Of a stretch of 64,000 bases of DNA, positions 24,251 through 34,985 are shown piece by piece (the first letter of the stretch is position 1; the number at the start of each line of letters is the position of its first letter). A program made the position numbers and the translations under genes. The notes under the pieces are model-generated. The model was not told the origin of the DNA. It saw nothing but the letters and a program-made list of their open reading frames with translations, and did not search any database. This DNA is from Hydractinia symbiolongicarpus (taxonomy: Eukaryota; Cnidaria; Hydrozoa; Anthoathecata; Hydractiniidae), in the NCBI RefSeq assembly GCF_029227915.1, contig NC_079877.1, positions 24,019,851 through 24,083,850 on the forward strand, read 5' to 3'.

Positions 24251-27200
24251 TCAATTACTATACTTGTCCTTAAAACGACGAAAGTTCTGCCCCTCTATCG
24301 CAGCCCGCCGGCGTACTCTACTTTCTACGCGGTGTTCATCGCACGCACCACCTGAACTACCTGAACTCTGTTCGTCGATGACCATAGGATAAAGTTGATT
24401 ATCTTCCGACTCAGTTGCCTTCACCTCTTCTTCTATCACTTCGAACGGTATTAACTTTTGAACAGGTCGATGCACATAAGTTGACCGGCCTGATGTCGAA
24501 TTCACTTTTAATTTTGCACCTCGAGTTCGACCGTCCTTTCCAACAATTAATTTTTCTATCTTTCCGATTTTCCATTGCGAGCGTGGTGTGGGTGTGTCGT
24601 CCTTGATGAGTACAATATCATTCAGCCTCAACTCTGCGTCTGCTGTCTTCTTCCTTTCGTAAAGGTGTCGTTGCCTCAGTTCGTTCAAATAAGTTATACT
24701 AAAGCGTTTCCAAAAATGTTCTAAGACTGTTCTTAAACGAAGGACTCTTCGAGTGCATTCGGTCACATCTAATACAGTAATCGGTTGATTATTAGTTGTA
24801 GCATGGTTCAATGATCTCCCAAAGATAAGATGATTAGGGGTGATCATAGCTCCAACGTCTTCATCACTCGCATAACAGAGTGGTCTTGAATTGATTACAC
24901 TCTCGACTTCACATAAAACAGTTTGTAACTCTTCAAACGTTAGAAACGACTTTCTTAGTATTTTCTTAAGAGATGTTTTTACGGAACGAACAAGACGTTC
25001 ATAAAATCCACCCCACCATGGGGAGGCTGGTAGAATGAAGCGTTGACCAATTCTCATTTTTAACATATAAGCTTTAACCTCGGACGACTTAAATGTTTTG
25101 AAATTGTCACTTACAATTTCATTTGGTTTTCCTCTTCTTGAAACGAATCGCTTAAAGCCTCGGATGAACGCAGGTGATTTCATGTCAGGCGTGAGTTCAA
25201 GGTGGATTGCGCGACTACTAGCACAAGTAAAAAGTAAAATGTATACCTTTGAGCAGGAATGTCCGTGAATCCTTACAAATAGAGGACCGGCGTAATCAAG
25301 CCCTGTCGTAGCAAAAGCTTGCGTCAGATGATCCACTCGGAAAACAGGAAGATCCGGACTTTCTGGTGAGGTCATCGTTCGTCCTTGAAATCGCCGACAT
25401 ATTACGCATCGTCGTAAAACATTTCTCACTGTCTTCCTGCCACGCAAAATCCAAAATCTTTCTCTAATCTTCGCCAACGTTGATTCCACTCCAAAATGCA
25501 ATACCTCTTCGTGGGCATTTCGAACGATTAACATTGTCACATGACTTCCTTCTCGAAGTAAAAGCGGGTGCTTTTGATCGTCTGTTAACTTTGATTCACC
25601 AAAACGACTTTTCAGTCTAAAAAATCCTTCAGTATCCTGGTAAACATTTAAATTCGACTTTGTTTTATTAAAATTCGAATTTTTGGTCATAGCTTGCTGT
25701 TCGGCACGTACAATATGGTCCAAAGATTTGGTTACTTCATCGACATTCAGGTTTTCATCGTTGTTTGATTCTTCATTTTTACGTATCTTTGCTATCAAAT
25801 TGTTCTTAAAGCGAATAACGTAGGCTACGACGTGAATTAATTTGTTTAATGATCCATATCGAGAGAAATCAACGATTTCGTTCAAGTCAACCGCATTCTG
25901 TTCAGTAACAGTCAGTACGTTTTGTATGTCAGTCGAAGCTTTTAGCTCCTTTTCCACTTCAGTTTTTGAAAAGTCAGTTGTTACGTCATAATGAATGTTG
26001 TCGTTTAAAAGAAAAGAAGGACCGTTAAACCAAATACCATTAAAAAGACTCACAAAATCATCGATAGATCTTGTTGGTGGATCAGCAGGATTCTCTACGC
26101 CAGCTACGTGAAACCACATGTCAGGTGAAACAATTTTCCTTATTTTCACCACCCTATTCTCAATCCAGGACTTCCAAGTTCTCTCTTTACCCCTGATCCA
26201 ACAAAGAGCTACTTGTGAGTCTGTCCAGCCAACAATGCGATCTATTTTTATCCTTCCAGCAATAGCCCTCGTGACATCCTCAATCAAAGTAGAAAGCAAT
26301 AAACATCCTAATAGTTCAAGCCTAGGGATAGAAAGAGTTTTCAGTGGTGAAACCCTGGTCTTCGACGTCCAAAAAAATACTTTGATCCCAACCTTGGTAA
26401 CAATCCTCACATAGACAAGAGCACAGTATAAACTAAGAGAACTATCACAAAACCCATGCAACTCTGCAGATACAACTTCGGTCCAATCAACGAAGGAAAA
26501 CCTTGGTACGCGGACTACGCTCAAAAACTCAATTTTTTCTAACAGATCGATCCATCTAGCCTCAATACCACCTGAAATAACTTCATCCCAATCCGATTTA
26601 TCCACGCACAAGGACTGAAAAAAAGTTTTAATTTGAGCTGTAATAGGAGAAATAATTCCAAGTGGATCGTACATAGAAGCAGATAAACTTAAAACATTCC
26701 TCTTTGTGAAAGAACATGCCTTAGATTTTCTGATAAATTCGTTAAAATCAAACAGAAAACAATCAGTGTGTTTATCCCATGTTAATCCTAAAACCTTATG
26801 ACTATAGTCTTTATTTATTCCATTAACTTGGCTTTTAGCAAAAGTCATGTCATCTCCAATAGTCTTATCACACCCCTTTCGCCTATCAAAAAAAACTTGT
26901 AGTTCATTATTATTAGTAAACCATTTCCTTAATTCAAATCCAGCCTTACTCATCACATCCACGGCAACTTCTTGAAATTTTTTCCCTTCTTCAACAGAAT
27001 TACAACCGGTTGTCGTGTCATCTACATACAAATCTTCACCCAATTTTTTCACAATCTCGGAATACATATCTAAGAATTTATTTAAATGCTGACGAATTGT
27101 TCCATTTAAAAGAAAAGGGCTGCTTGTTAAACCAAAAACAACTCTGAGGAAACGATAAATTACCACTTTGTTCTCCTCAAACCATAAGAATCGCAAAAAA

Positions 27201-29584
27201 TCACGGTGAGGTTGATCAATACTAATATTTAAAAAGGCTTGCCTGATATCGGCAATAATTGCAATCTTGTTCAACCGAAACCTAAAAAGTACATCAAAGA
27301 TCTTACATAATAAGTTTGGACCTGAGTATAAACAATCGTTAAGAGAAGGACCGTTTGCCTTACTGGATGCATCAAATACAACCCTAATCTTAGTGGTTTG
27401 CTTATCTTCCCTCACAACTGCCCTGTGTGGGAGATAATGGACATTACCACTTTCTCTGATTAATTCATTGCGACCTACTTTTTCAATTATACCTTCCTGG
27501 ACGTATTGCTTAAAAATGTTATCATAGTCATCATAAATTCCTAGAGCATGCAGTTTCTTGGCCGTGGATCTAAGTCTTCTTTCGCTTACAAAATAATTAT
27601 CAGGTAATGGATCGTGATCAGGCTTGAAAGGTAACCTTGTCACATAGCGTGATCCATCATGATAAATATGATTTTCAAAATCATTAATTACAGAAATTTC
27701 TTGACCCCCTACAGATTCAACCTGCCAAAATTTCTTTAACTCATTTCTTAGTAACTCATTTTTCTTCTCAACTTCCACTTTCATAACATGCTGTGTTTGC
27801 AAACAGTGCTGTTTCTGCTCCTCGGACTCGTATTTTCCACTTAAGACCCAACCCAACGTAGTTTCCAATGCTACAGGTCCCCCCGAACCCTTTTTCATTT
27901 TCCCAGTAAAAAAACTATAATAGAAATCTAGCCCAATCAATAAGTTTACATTCAAATCCCGACAATTCACGTTTCTATCAGCCAACTCTAAACCTTCCAC
28001 ATGAGGGTAACTTGCTTTTACAAACTCAAGGTATTGGTGGGTCAACGGACTACAAACATTTGGAACACAGTATGCTTCAACAAAACAAAATCCATGACAG
28101 TTCTTATGTTTAATCTTAACCTGGTAAACTTGGAGATCCTGAACCCTGGAATCGTCACTTCCGAAAGTCTTAACAATAACCTTTTCCTTTCTTAACGGTT
28201 TTAATTTTAAAGTCTTACATAAGTCCTGAGATAGATAGCTTCTCTGACTGCCACTATCGAATAGAATCCGCGTGTGCTTTTTTGCATTGCCTGATGTATC
28301 AGATACATCAGCAGAAGCAGTTTGCATTAAAACACCACTGTATGATGATACAAAATTGTTGTGATGAGCACCTGCTTGCGAACCATCAGAAGAACAAATG
28401 GAAATGTGATGTCTGTGTTTGCATTTTCGACAAGAATAGTTGCTAGGACAGTTTTTTCCTAAGTGTCCAGTTGCTAGGCATACAAAGCAACGACCTTGCT
28501 TACGTAACAATTCCTTTCTTGTAACAACCTCTGTCACAGACCTACATCGACTTGCCAAATGATCATTTCCATTACAGTATAAACAACTTTTGGACTTATT
28601 TAACAAGAAGTTTTGCCTATGCAAGCAACTTGATGTAAAAAACTCATCATTTCTTTTCATTTTTCCCTCTGCACTTGGCTTTACGACAGGTTTACAATTT
28701 TCGTAAGCAGTCAGTTCATCGTTAAAAAAGATCATAAGGCGTTCAAGCGTCCAAATATCGCTTCCAAATTTCCTAGCAATTATCATATTTAGATCATCCG
28801 GTAACTTTTCTTTTAATAGAGGAATCAACAAACTTCCATATGCAGAAATGTCCAACTTTAATGCACTCAAATTCCTAGTACAGTTTTCAATTCCGTTATA
28901 AAGTTTCCGTAAAGACACAATGTCAGATTTATTAGTTACCTTGTTCAGACGAATTAGACAATCCATGTGTGCTGATATCAGCACCTGTGGATTGCCATAA
29001 CGTTCGGTTAAAATTTTAATGGCCTCTTTATAGTTTGTTGAACTTAAACTTAATCCAGATATTGTCTCAGAAGCTTGACCTTCGACATATCTCTTCAGAT
29101 AATTAAATCGATCAATATCAGAAATCTCTTCGTTGTCATGAATCGACGCGCTAAACTGATCCCAAAATCCTTGCCAGCATAGGGGGTCTCCTTTAAAAAT
29201 TGGCAGTTCAAATTTTGGTAAACGACAACGAGAGGACACACTTCTTACAGAATCTGGGCCGTGATGGTCAACCTCAGATGGAGGGGACAACGATAAAGAT
29301 TGTAACTTTAACGTGACCGCTGCAAGAAGTTCATGTGTGGGATCAGTATATTCCATACTTTCTAGAACGTCCTGTTCAACTTCCTCTGGTTTCAACAGAG
29401 CTAAAACTTCATCATTCAACATGTTTAGCTGCTCAATCTTGTTAACAAGGTTATTCTGTAAACCTAGTAACTTTACATGAGTAGCATTTTCATCACTAAG
29501 CTGCTTTTCTATTCTTTTAGTAACCGAGGAAGTTTGGATGCGGATAGCCTTTCTTTGATTAATTTTCTTTTGTAGATCAGACAT
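24251..29584 (-). CDS. BEL/Pao gag-pol polyprotein (1777 aa)
   Basis: A single frame. The first in-frame ATG is at 29582-29584; the frame is open a little further upstream but without an ATG. In order: N-terminal coiled region; DUF1759-type Gag (LPIFKGDPLCWQGFWDQF); three zinc knuckles (CLYCNGNDHLASRC, CFVCLATGHLGKNC, CRKCKHRHHISIC); DUF1758-type aspartic protease with DSGS at about 443; reverse transcriptase with RVVFDASSKANGPSLND and catalytic YVDD at 853-856; Pao-type RNase H/A17 block (FCDSSLSLYCAL, WTDSQVALCWI, NPADPPTR); H2C2 zinc finger (CVICRRF); and an integrase core with D1430, D1493 and E1529, a DD35E spacing, followed by the PWWGGFYERLV motif. A C-terminal LNDIVLIKDD...W.IGKI domain ends it. 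All catalytic residues I could check are present and there is no internal stop, so the copy may still be mobile. Confidence 0.95.
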   Translation of the reverse strand: MSDLQKKINQRKAIRIQTSSVTKRIEKQLSDENATHVKLLGLQNNLVNKIEQLNMLNDEVLALLKPEEVEQDVLESMEYTDPTHELLAAVTLKLQSLSLSPPSEVDHHGPDSVRSVSSRCRLPKFELPIFKGDPLCWQGFWDQFSASIHDNEEISDIDRFNYLKRYVEGQASETISGLSLSSTNYKEAIKILTERYGNPQVLISAHMDCLIRLNKVTNKSDIVSLRKLYNGIENCTRNLSALKLDISAYGSLLIPLLKEKLPDDLNMIIARKFGSDIWTLERLMIFFNDELTAYENCKPVVKPSAEGKMKRNDEFFTSSCLHRQNFLLNKSKSCLYCNGNDHLASRCRSVTEVVTRKELLRKQGRCFVCLATGHLGKNCPSNYSCRKCKHRHHISICSSDGSQAGAHHNNFVSSYSGVLMQTASADVSDTSGNAKKHTRILFDSGSQRSYLSQDLCKTLKLKPLRKEKVIVKTFGSDDSRVQDLQVYQVKIKHKNCHGFCFVEAYCVPNVCSPLTHQYLEFVKASYPHVEGLELADRNVNCRDLNVNLLIGLDFYYSFFTGKMKKGSGGPVALETTLGWVLSGKYESEEQKQHCLQTQHVMKVEVEKKNELLRNELKKFWQVESVGGQEISVINDFENHIYHDGSRYVTRLPFKPDHDPLPDNYFVSERRLRSTAKKLHALGIYDDYDNIFKQYVQEGIIEKVGRNELIRESGNVHYLPHRAVVREDKQTTKIRVVFDASSKANGPSLNDCLYSGPNLLCKIFDVLFRFRLNKIAIIADIRQAFLNISIDQPHRDFLRFLWFEENKVVIYRFLRVVFGLTSSPFLLNGTIRQHLNKFLDMYSEIVKKLGEDLYVDDTTTGCNSVEEGKKFQEVAVDVMSKAGFELRKWFTNNNELQVFFDRRKGCDKTIGDDMTFAKSQVNGINKDYSHKVLGLTWDKHTDCFLFDFNEFIRKSKACSFTKRNVLSLSASMYDPLGIISPITAQIKTFFQSLCVDKSDWDEVISGGIEARWIDLLEKIEFLSVVRVPRFSFVDWTEVVSAELHGFCDSSLSLYCALVYVRIVTKVGIKVFFWTSKTRVSPLKTLSIPRLELLGCLLLSTLIEDVTRAIAGRIKIDRIVGWTDSQVALCWIRGKERTWKSWIENRVVKIRKIVSPDMWFHVAGVENPADPPTRSIDDFVSLFNGIWFNGPSFLLNDNIHYDVTTDFSKTEVEKELKASTDIQNVLTVTEQNAVDLNEIVDFSRYGSLNKLIHVVAYVIRFKNNLIAKIRKNEESNNDENLNVDEVTKSLDHIVRAEQQAMTKNSNFNKTKSNLNVYQDTEGFFRLKSRFGESKLTDDQKHPLLLREGSHVTMLIVRNAHEEVLHFGVESTLAKIRERFWILRGRKTVRNVLRRCVICRRFQGRTMTSPESPDLPVFRVDHLTQAFATTGLDYAGPLFVRIHGHSCSKVYILLFTCASSRAIHLELTPDMKSPAFIRGFKRFVSRRGKPNEIVSDNFKTFKSSEVKAYMLKMRIGQRFILPASPWWGGFYERLVRSVKTSLKKILRKSFLTFEELQTVLCEVESVINSRPLCYASDEDVGAMITPNHLIFGRSLNHATTNNQPITVLDVTECTRRVLRLRTVLEHFWKRFSITYLNELRQRHLYERKKTADAELRLNDIVLIKDDTPTPRSQWKIGKIEKLIVGKDGRTRGAKLKVNSTSGRSTYVHRPVQKLIPFEVIEEEVKATESEDNQLYPMVIDEQSSGSSGGACDEHRVESRVRRRAAIEGQNFRRFKDKYSN

Positions 29585-30245
29585 CTTCAGAAGCTTTAAA
29601 ATAGAAGTATACCCAAACACTTACAAAGTATCCTGTGCCTAACAGGAGCCAAAATCTATCTCGATCTAATTCTTATCCACAAAGAGGGTAAACAGCAGTC
29701 TGTACCCAACAGGAGTAAACTTTTTCTTATGCACAAAACAGAAAAATGGCATGTAAAGAAACACGCGTTTAGAAACTAAAATAAAACAACCTTCAAAATA
29801 AATAAGTCTAAACAACAACTCCACGTATCAAAACAAACCAAGAAAAAACATGAATTCGTACTCTTCTATAGCCCCAAACCATAAGCTGTAAAACCAAAAA
29901 CTATACTTATGTCTAAACCACGTGCTGGCACACAAGAAACAAAAAAAAGAAACTTCAATCAAATCCGTAAATATCTTTGCAATCAAGCAAAAATATCGAT
30001 TTCGTAACGTCAAAGATGGCTGTCTAAAAACGTTCTTAAATGTCAATTAAATTATTAAGCAGTTCAAAAAAAAAGGGTCAGTCAAGTCAAGTAGCGAATG
30101 AGCTTACTGAACTATTTTCGTTTCATACGTGTCTTTCGTTCAAATTTCGTTGATCCAATCTTGATCAATGTCTTTGCTCAACAGCAATAGCATCCAATTT
30201 TCTTTAATTATATAAATCAATCTTTGTGTCCCTCATCGGGCGCCA
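29585..30245 (-). other. BEL/Pao 5' untranslated leader with primer binding site
   Basis: About 660 bases lie between the 5' LTR and the gag-pol start. TGGCGCCCGATGAGGGAC (minus strand, 30228-30245) is the tRNA primer site. The rest has no long frame and presumably holds packaging signals. Confidence 0.75.
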
Positions 30246-30447
30246 TTTAAAAACCAGAAAAAAGAGAAATAACTCTGTCTGTTTTTATTAAATTCTTCGC
30301 GGGTCTAACCACGCTGTTTCAGAGTTTACAACGTTTTTACATTAACGCATGCGCCGTAAAATAAACCAATCAAAATACAACGTATTGTCTAACATAATAA
30401 AAGAAACTATACAGAAAAGCTATTATACAGAAAAGCTATTTTCTTCA
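30246..30447 (-). repeat. BEL/Pao 5' LTR (202 bp)
   Basis: Identical by eye to the 3' LTR. Followed by GCGCT at 30448-30452, the second copy of the target duplication. Confidence 0.93.
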
Positions 30448-30452
30448 GCGCT

Positions 30453-31612
30453 TTTGGTAGACGCTAACTTTTCAATGCTTCAAGTTAAATTTGAATGCAA
30501 AATGTTTTTCGTTTTGAGAATGCTGCGCATGAGAAACCACAAATATACGTCATTACAAGAACACAAATTAAAGAAAAATGTATATGTTATATCGAGTTTA
30601 AAGTTTAATGTTTCGAAAGTCGCTTGTTTTTAAATTGGCGGCACTGAGACTCCTAGCATTAAGCGACCAGAACATATATTGTTAAAGTTTATTGTACAAT
30701 GGGTTTCTTAACTGAACTAGGCTTTTCTGTGTAAAATATGTTATCGCATGTTTACCTTACGGGAGAGGCGAACTGTGCTGCGGCACACCAGCTGCATGAA
30801 TTTCGTTAGCCCGTGGAAGAATACACGTGTTCGCAGGTCCGCAGATTTTCGCCCGTCGTACATATTTCCGCATCGGTATTTGGCGCATATTTGTCCACGT
30901 GTTAGCATTAAGTGATTAATTAACTCTGGGAGGGGGGGGGGGGGATTGAAGTGAAGCTGCCGCGCATATTGCGCAGAGATTTGACATTGAGTATTTCTCT
31001 TGTAAGCTGAATGTTCGATTTTACTCCTCTTTTTAGATTTCTCTTTGGCACGCACGATTAACCGTTGCTGCCACTGTTTTTGTTATCTCTTTTACTAAAT
31101 TGTTTCTGACGGAAGACATTGCAAATATCACATGCATTTGGTCTTCGAGAGACCTTTAGACGTCTTGTCTAACCGGTATTTCAATCTCGATTGGGTTATT
31201 TCAAACTCGTCTCCTCCCTAAGTCCAGAACTCGCTGCGCATGCACCAAACACCGTAGAAGCGTCAGAAAAACCGTTACCTACTATCCGCGAACGTTGAAA
31301 ACTAGATAGTTTGATCTTTGTTTCTTTATTTAATGAGGTCAGCATTGCTACACGAGAGACACGGCACGTTGTACCGTACAAAAGCCGACATACGTCTTCC
31401 ACTCAACGACGACAGGATCAAATGCCGAATTGAATAAAGAAAAGGCGAGAAAGATTATACAAAGACGTTTTTAACAAGAACAACATGTTTAACATATATA
31501 TAAAAAGTAAGAAACTTGAAAAAATAACGTAAACAGAGAACTGTTGGATGTATAAGATGAGTGTACTAAAAAAATATGTATAAAACCGAGATAAAACAAG
31601 AACTTCATCAGT
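30453..31612. other. Intergenic interval with poly-G tract
   Basis: No gene was found. A guanine run interrupted once by A occupies 30928-30944. The right part should contain the 3' UTR of the downstream minus-strand gene. Confidence 0.5.
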
Positions 31613-33323
31613 TTATATACAAGTTATTTCACTTTCCAACTCCCAATATTTTTTCAACTTTTTATTTGGAGCCGTCAAGTCGACAACTTCATCATTATCA
31701 TCGTCATCATCAAGCGTACATTCTTCCTTAATTTTTAACGAGTGTACCGACATATCGTCGTCATCATCATAGTAACTGTTGTTGTCAGTATCCGATAAAT
31801 GTTCAGCAGAATCCCCAGGCATGTCATTCTCTGTGTCGGGTTCTGAGTTCGCCGTCCAATTTTCTTTATAGAGTTTGGAGGATTTAATCTTCGAACTGAT
31901 CCAAGAGTTTTTATTGGGGTGGGAGGAGTATGGTTTGGAATATTTGATTCGTGGGTAGTTCTTTTGTGGCTTGCCATTCAACTTTTTAATATGATCATTC
32001 TCAACTGATGAAATTTCCATTTTTCTCCTTGTTGCTGAATCATCGTTTTGTTTGACTGGAGACAAATCACGTTTCGAAGGTTTCACCCACATTTCCGTCT
32101 CATTATCTATATCTGCTGCCAAAAGGTTAAGCATATCATCAATACTTCCACGGCCGCTGTCAGGGGACTGGGGATGATCATTTTTCAAATTATCAGCCTT
32201 TTTCACATTGAAGTCACGAATATTTGACTGTGCGTTACTTAGACTATCTGCTAACACTCTTAATCGTTGTAATTCACTTTGGTAATTGCGCTGGTACAGT
32301 TTGATTCCTGCTTCTTCAGGCTGTCGCGGTGAAATGATTTGGCAAGGAGTTTGGTAACGAAGTGGTACACTGCTAACAACTGGAGCATCATTAAGTACAA
32401 CATGTTTGTTATTGCCATGTGCATATTGCATGTGGTTGTATTGACCAGGTAAAGTATTATGAGGAGGAACATTTTTTACCCACCCTTGTACGCAATGTTG
32501 CTTAACTTTTGACATGGTCATATAATGCTGGAATCGTTTAGTCTTCGAATAGTCTTCATGACGTTCAAGATGAGAGAGGTGTGTAATTAAAGGAGACTGT
32601 TTAATTCGAGGAGAGTAATCAAGCCAAGGGGTATGTTCTAGTCGGGATGAATGTTCAAGTCGAGGGGTATGTTCGAATTGAGGAGGATGTTCTATTCGAG
32701 GAATATGGTTGGCCGGATACGAGTCATTTAAATTCTGCAAGTACTTTTTTCGTTGAACGAAAGAACAGTAGTCTTGTCCCAAATATTTTGCACATGCATC
32801 TCTAGAGGTTTTATAATCTCCTTGTATTACTGGATTTAACCTTCCTCCAAGATTTAACCCACTCATGAAACACTTGGAGTTATTATCATCTGCATGATAT
32901 CTTCGCTGTTGTTGAGCTGGAGGGAGGTGTTGCCAATAACGTGAAAAGTTTTCTCTCTTATCCTGAGAAAAATTAGAATTAATATCAGGCTTGTATTTTG
33001 GATGATCAAGTTTAAAAGTACAGGGATTCACATAATTTTGGTGTTGTTGTTGTTGATGTTTCTGTTGTTGTTGTTGTTGCTTCAAATTCCAGCTGGCATT
33101 AACCAGAACTGTAAGATCACCCACTCCATGTGAGCTGACGCGATTAACAGAACGTGCATCGATAATGCGTGGCAAAGGATCTCCACAAACATTCGTGAAA
33201 TTTTTCTCCTAATAAAAAATGCAAGACAATAAATTCTAAATCAAACGAAAACAAAAACAAATTCAGTTAATCTTTGATGAAACAAAAAACGTCAAAACTT
33301 ACAGAAATAACCTCCTTACTCAT
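31613..33323 (-). CDS. Uncharacterised Gln/His-rich, acidic-tailed protein (2 exons, 538 aa)
   Basis: I do not recognise this gene. Exon 1 (33303-33323) encodes MSKEVIS and ends at a GTAAGT donor; exon 2 (31613-33208) follows a TTATTAG acceptor in the same phase. The N-terminus, about residues 8-48 (VCGDPLPRIIDARSV, SSHGVGDLTVLVNASW), is the only part that looks like a conserved motif. A Gln/His tract follows (about 50-65). Residues about 175-215 are heptad-like repeats of the form EHTPRLE, matching a roughly 21-base tandem repeat in the DNA. SPDSGRGSIDDMLNLL and SPVK look like phosphosite and docking motifs. The C-terminus has three Asp-rich runs and a basic patch (PNKKLKK), suggesting a nuclear or regulatory disordered protein. 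Continuous frame and good splice sites support a real gene. Confidence 0.8.
32600..32710 (-). repeat. Coding minisatellite, about 21-base units
   Basis: Degenerate units containing GGGGTATGTTC(T/G)A and GTCGAGG-like words repeat four to six times. They encode the EHTPRLE-type heptapeptides of the uncharacterised gene. Confidence 0.65.
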
Positions 33324-34890
33324 AATATAGACTGTTAAACTATGTTTTTTTCACGCACTGTGACGCCGAAGTTTTTAAAAAATAATACAGATGTTTTATG
33401 ACATAAGGTCCCAACTAGAGCTAATCACACGTGTCGAAAATTAAGCCTATTTATGAACACAGTTTTGTATGATTAGGTTACATTGAGCACTTTGAGCGTT
33501 GTTTAAATTGATTTTCGTAAAGCTAAATTTTCTTATGGATAAATGGCTTTAACAAGTATTACGTATAGTGCTTTTTGTCGATTTCACGAAATAAAATCGT
33601 GTATCACGTAAAAATTAAGAAGTAAAGAAGAAAAGATTAAGAAATAAAAAAAAAATTAAAAAATTAAGAAAAAATCTCACTGAAAGAACATTTTTCGACA
33701 ATTTACTTGTACAGCAAATGTGTTGTGAAAAAGATAATCGTTCAAAGGAGAAAATCTGGACCGAATATGTACGAGACTAAAAGATCGAATGCTTGTTGTA
33801 TAGTCGTCAGTAATCTTCAAGTATTGTGGCTTTAGCCTTGTATTTGTCCAGCAATTAATCGAGTTGTGGATTACACGGAATTCCGAAAGTTAAAAACTTT
33901 CTACTTTTTTTAGAATTTTCCCGAAAATATTTTTTCCAGCCAATAATAATGCGAGAAATGCATTGTAAAAAGATGGCGGCTGATATCAATTAAAATTTTT
34001 ATGCCCGGGAACTATCTTAACAAGTGATGATCAACTTTTTCTTTGAGTTGTGGACGAAAACGACAGGTAGAAAATATTCAGCCAATATTATTACGTGAAA
34101 ATTGGTTAAAGTGTGCTTACTTTCCGTTTTGAAATGTGCGCAATAATATAAAGTAAAAATTACTAGCAGAAATTTCCGTTCCGCGAAAAAATTTCTTGAA
34201 GTGGAGAATACACCAATGAATTTGCAGCATCGTTTTCTGCTAATTCTAGAGTACCAAATAGCCGTCCCGTCTCATTAATTTATTGAGATGCCGTATTTAA
34301 CTCATTCCAAGAAATATCCAGCTAATTTATTTTTACCTTTACTTATGTTGAAACAGTATGACAATGAAAATCGATATTTAAATCTAATTCCCACACCTCG
34401 TCTCCCTCACTCACTCCTGTTTTTCCCTGTTTCTTCGGTATTTCAGAGTACCAAAGTAGTATAACACCCCTGGAGAAGAAAATATGGTGGAATTGGCAAT
34501 TTCTGTAATAAATCGCTAAATTATGTTCATTTTTATTCAATCTTCAAAGTAATTGATTTCTATTCATTGCCAAATTAAATCCACGTTAAATTTAATTTTT
34601 TTCAGTCGTCACTAAATTTAATCGATTAATTAAATGTTTTCTACGCAGTTTATTACATTATTTTTTCGTTTAAAAGTTGAAGTTTATATTGGCTGACACC
34701 AACTTAAATAAACATTTTTGTTTTGTCGCTTAATAAGATTTCAATTTTATTTTATGTTTTTAGGATACTGTAGTCATGTTAAAGGCTTGTTTCCATTCAA
34801 ATACATTTTCTGCTATAGCGCAGAACACTCGCGAGTTTTTTGTTAGGGCATGCACTTTGGAAAAGTTTGAGCTTTTGTTTAAGTGCGCCC
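33324..34890. other. Intergenic interval with repeat copies
   Basis: No gene was found. It contains the upstream region of the 538-aa gene, an inverted partial copy of the 15062-15387 MITE family near 34060-34213 (CCGCGAAAAAATTTCTTGAA then GTGGAGAA) and the second copy of the dispersed repeat at 34570-34706. Confidence 0.55.
34570..34706. repeat. Dispersed repeat, copy 2 (inverted relative to copy 1)
   Basis: It matches the reverse complement of 23699-23823, from AAATTAAATCCACGTTAAAT to GGCTGACACCAAC. The BEL/Pao element lies between the two copies. Confidence 0.65.
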
Positions 34891-34894
34891 GTGC

Positions 34895-34985
34895 CAACCT
34901 CATTCCCAGTGCATTTTGCCTTAACTTGATAGGACCGCTCCGTAATAACGACTGAGTGGCAAAGAGACCCAGGGGAACGGGGATG
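34895..34985. mobile_element. CAACCTCG-family MITE, diverged short member
   Basis: It begins CAACCTCATTCCCAGTGC and ends CCCAGGGGAACGGGGATG. It shares the internal block CCGTAATAACG.CTGAG with the member at 36841-37185. Confidence 0.6.

Larger units (their letters stand above)
24025..30447 (-). mobile_element. BEL/Pao LTR retrotransposon, apparently intact and young
   Basis: Two 202-bp LTRs (24025-24226 and 30246-30447) read as identical base for base. GCGCT at 24020-24024 and 30448-30452 is the target duplication. The primer binding site on the minus strand, TGGCGCCCGATGAGGGAC, starts right after the 5' LTR and differs at only two positions from the familiar Lys-tRNA type site. The polypurine tract GGGGGGAGGA at 24227-24236 abuts the 3' LTR. 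The internal region holds one long gag-pol frame without interruption. LTRs begin TG on the minus strand but end TTTAAA rather than CA. Identical LTRs and an open frame indicate recent insertion. No env-like frame was found. Confidence 0.95.
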
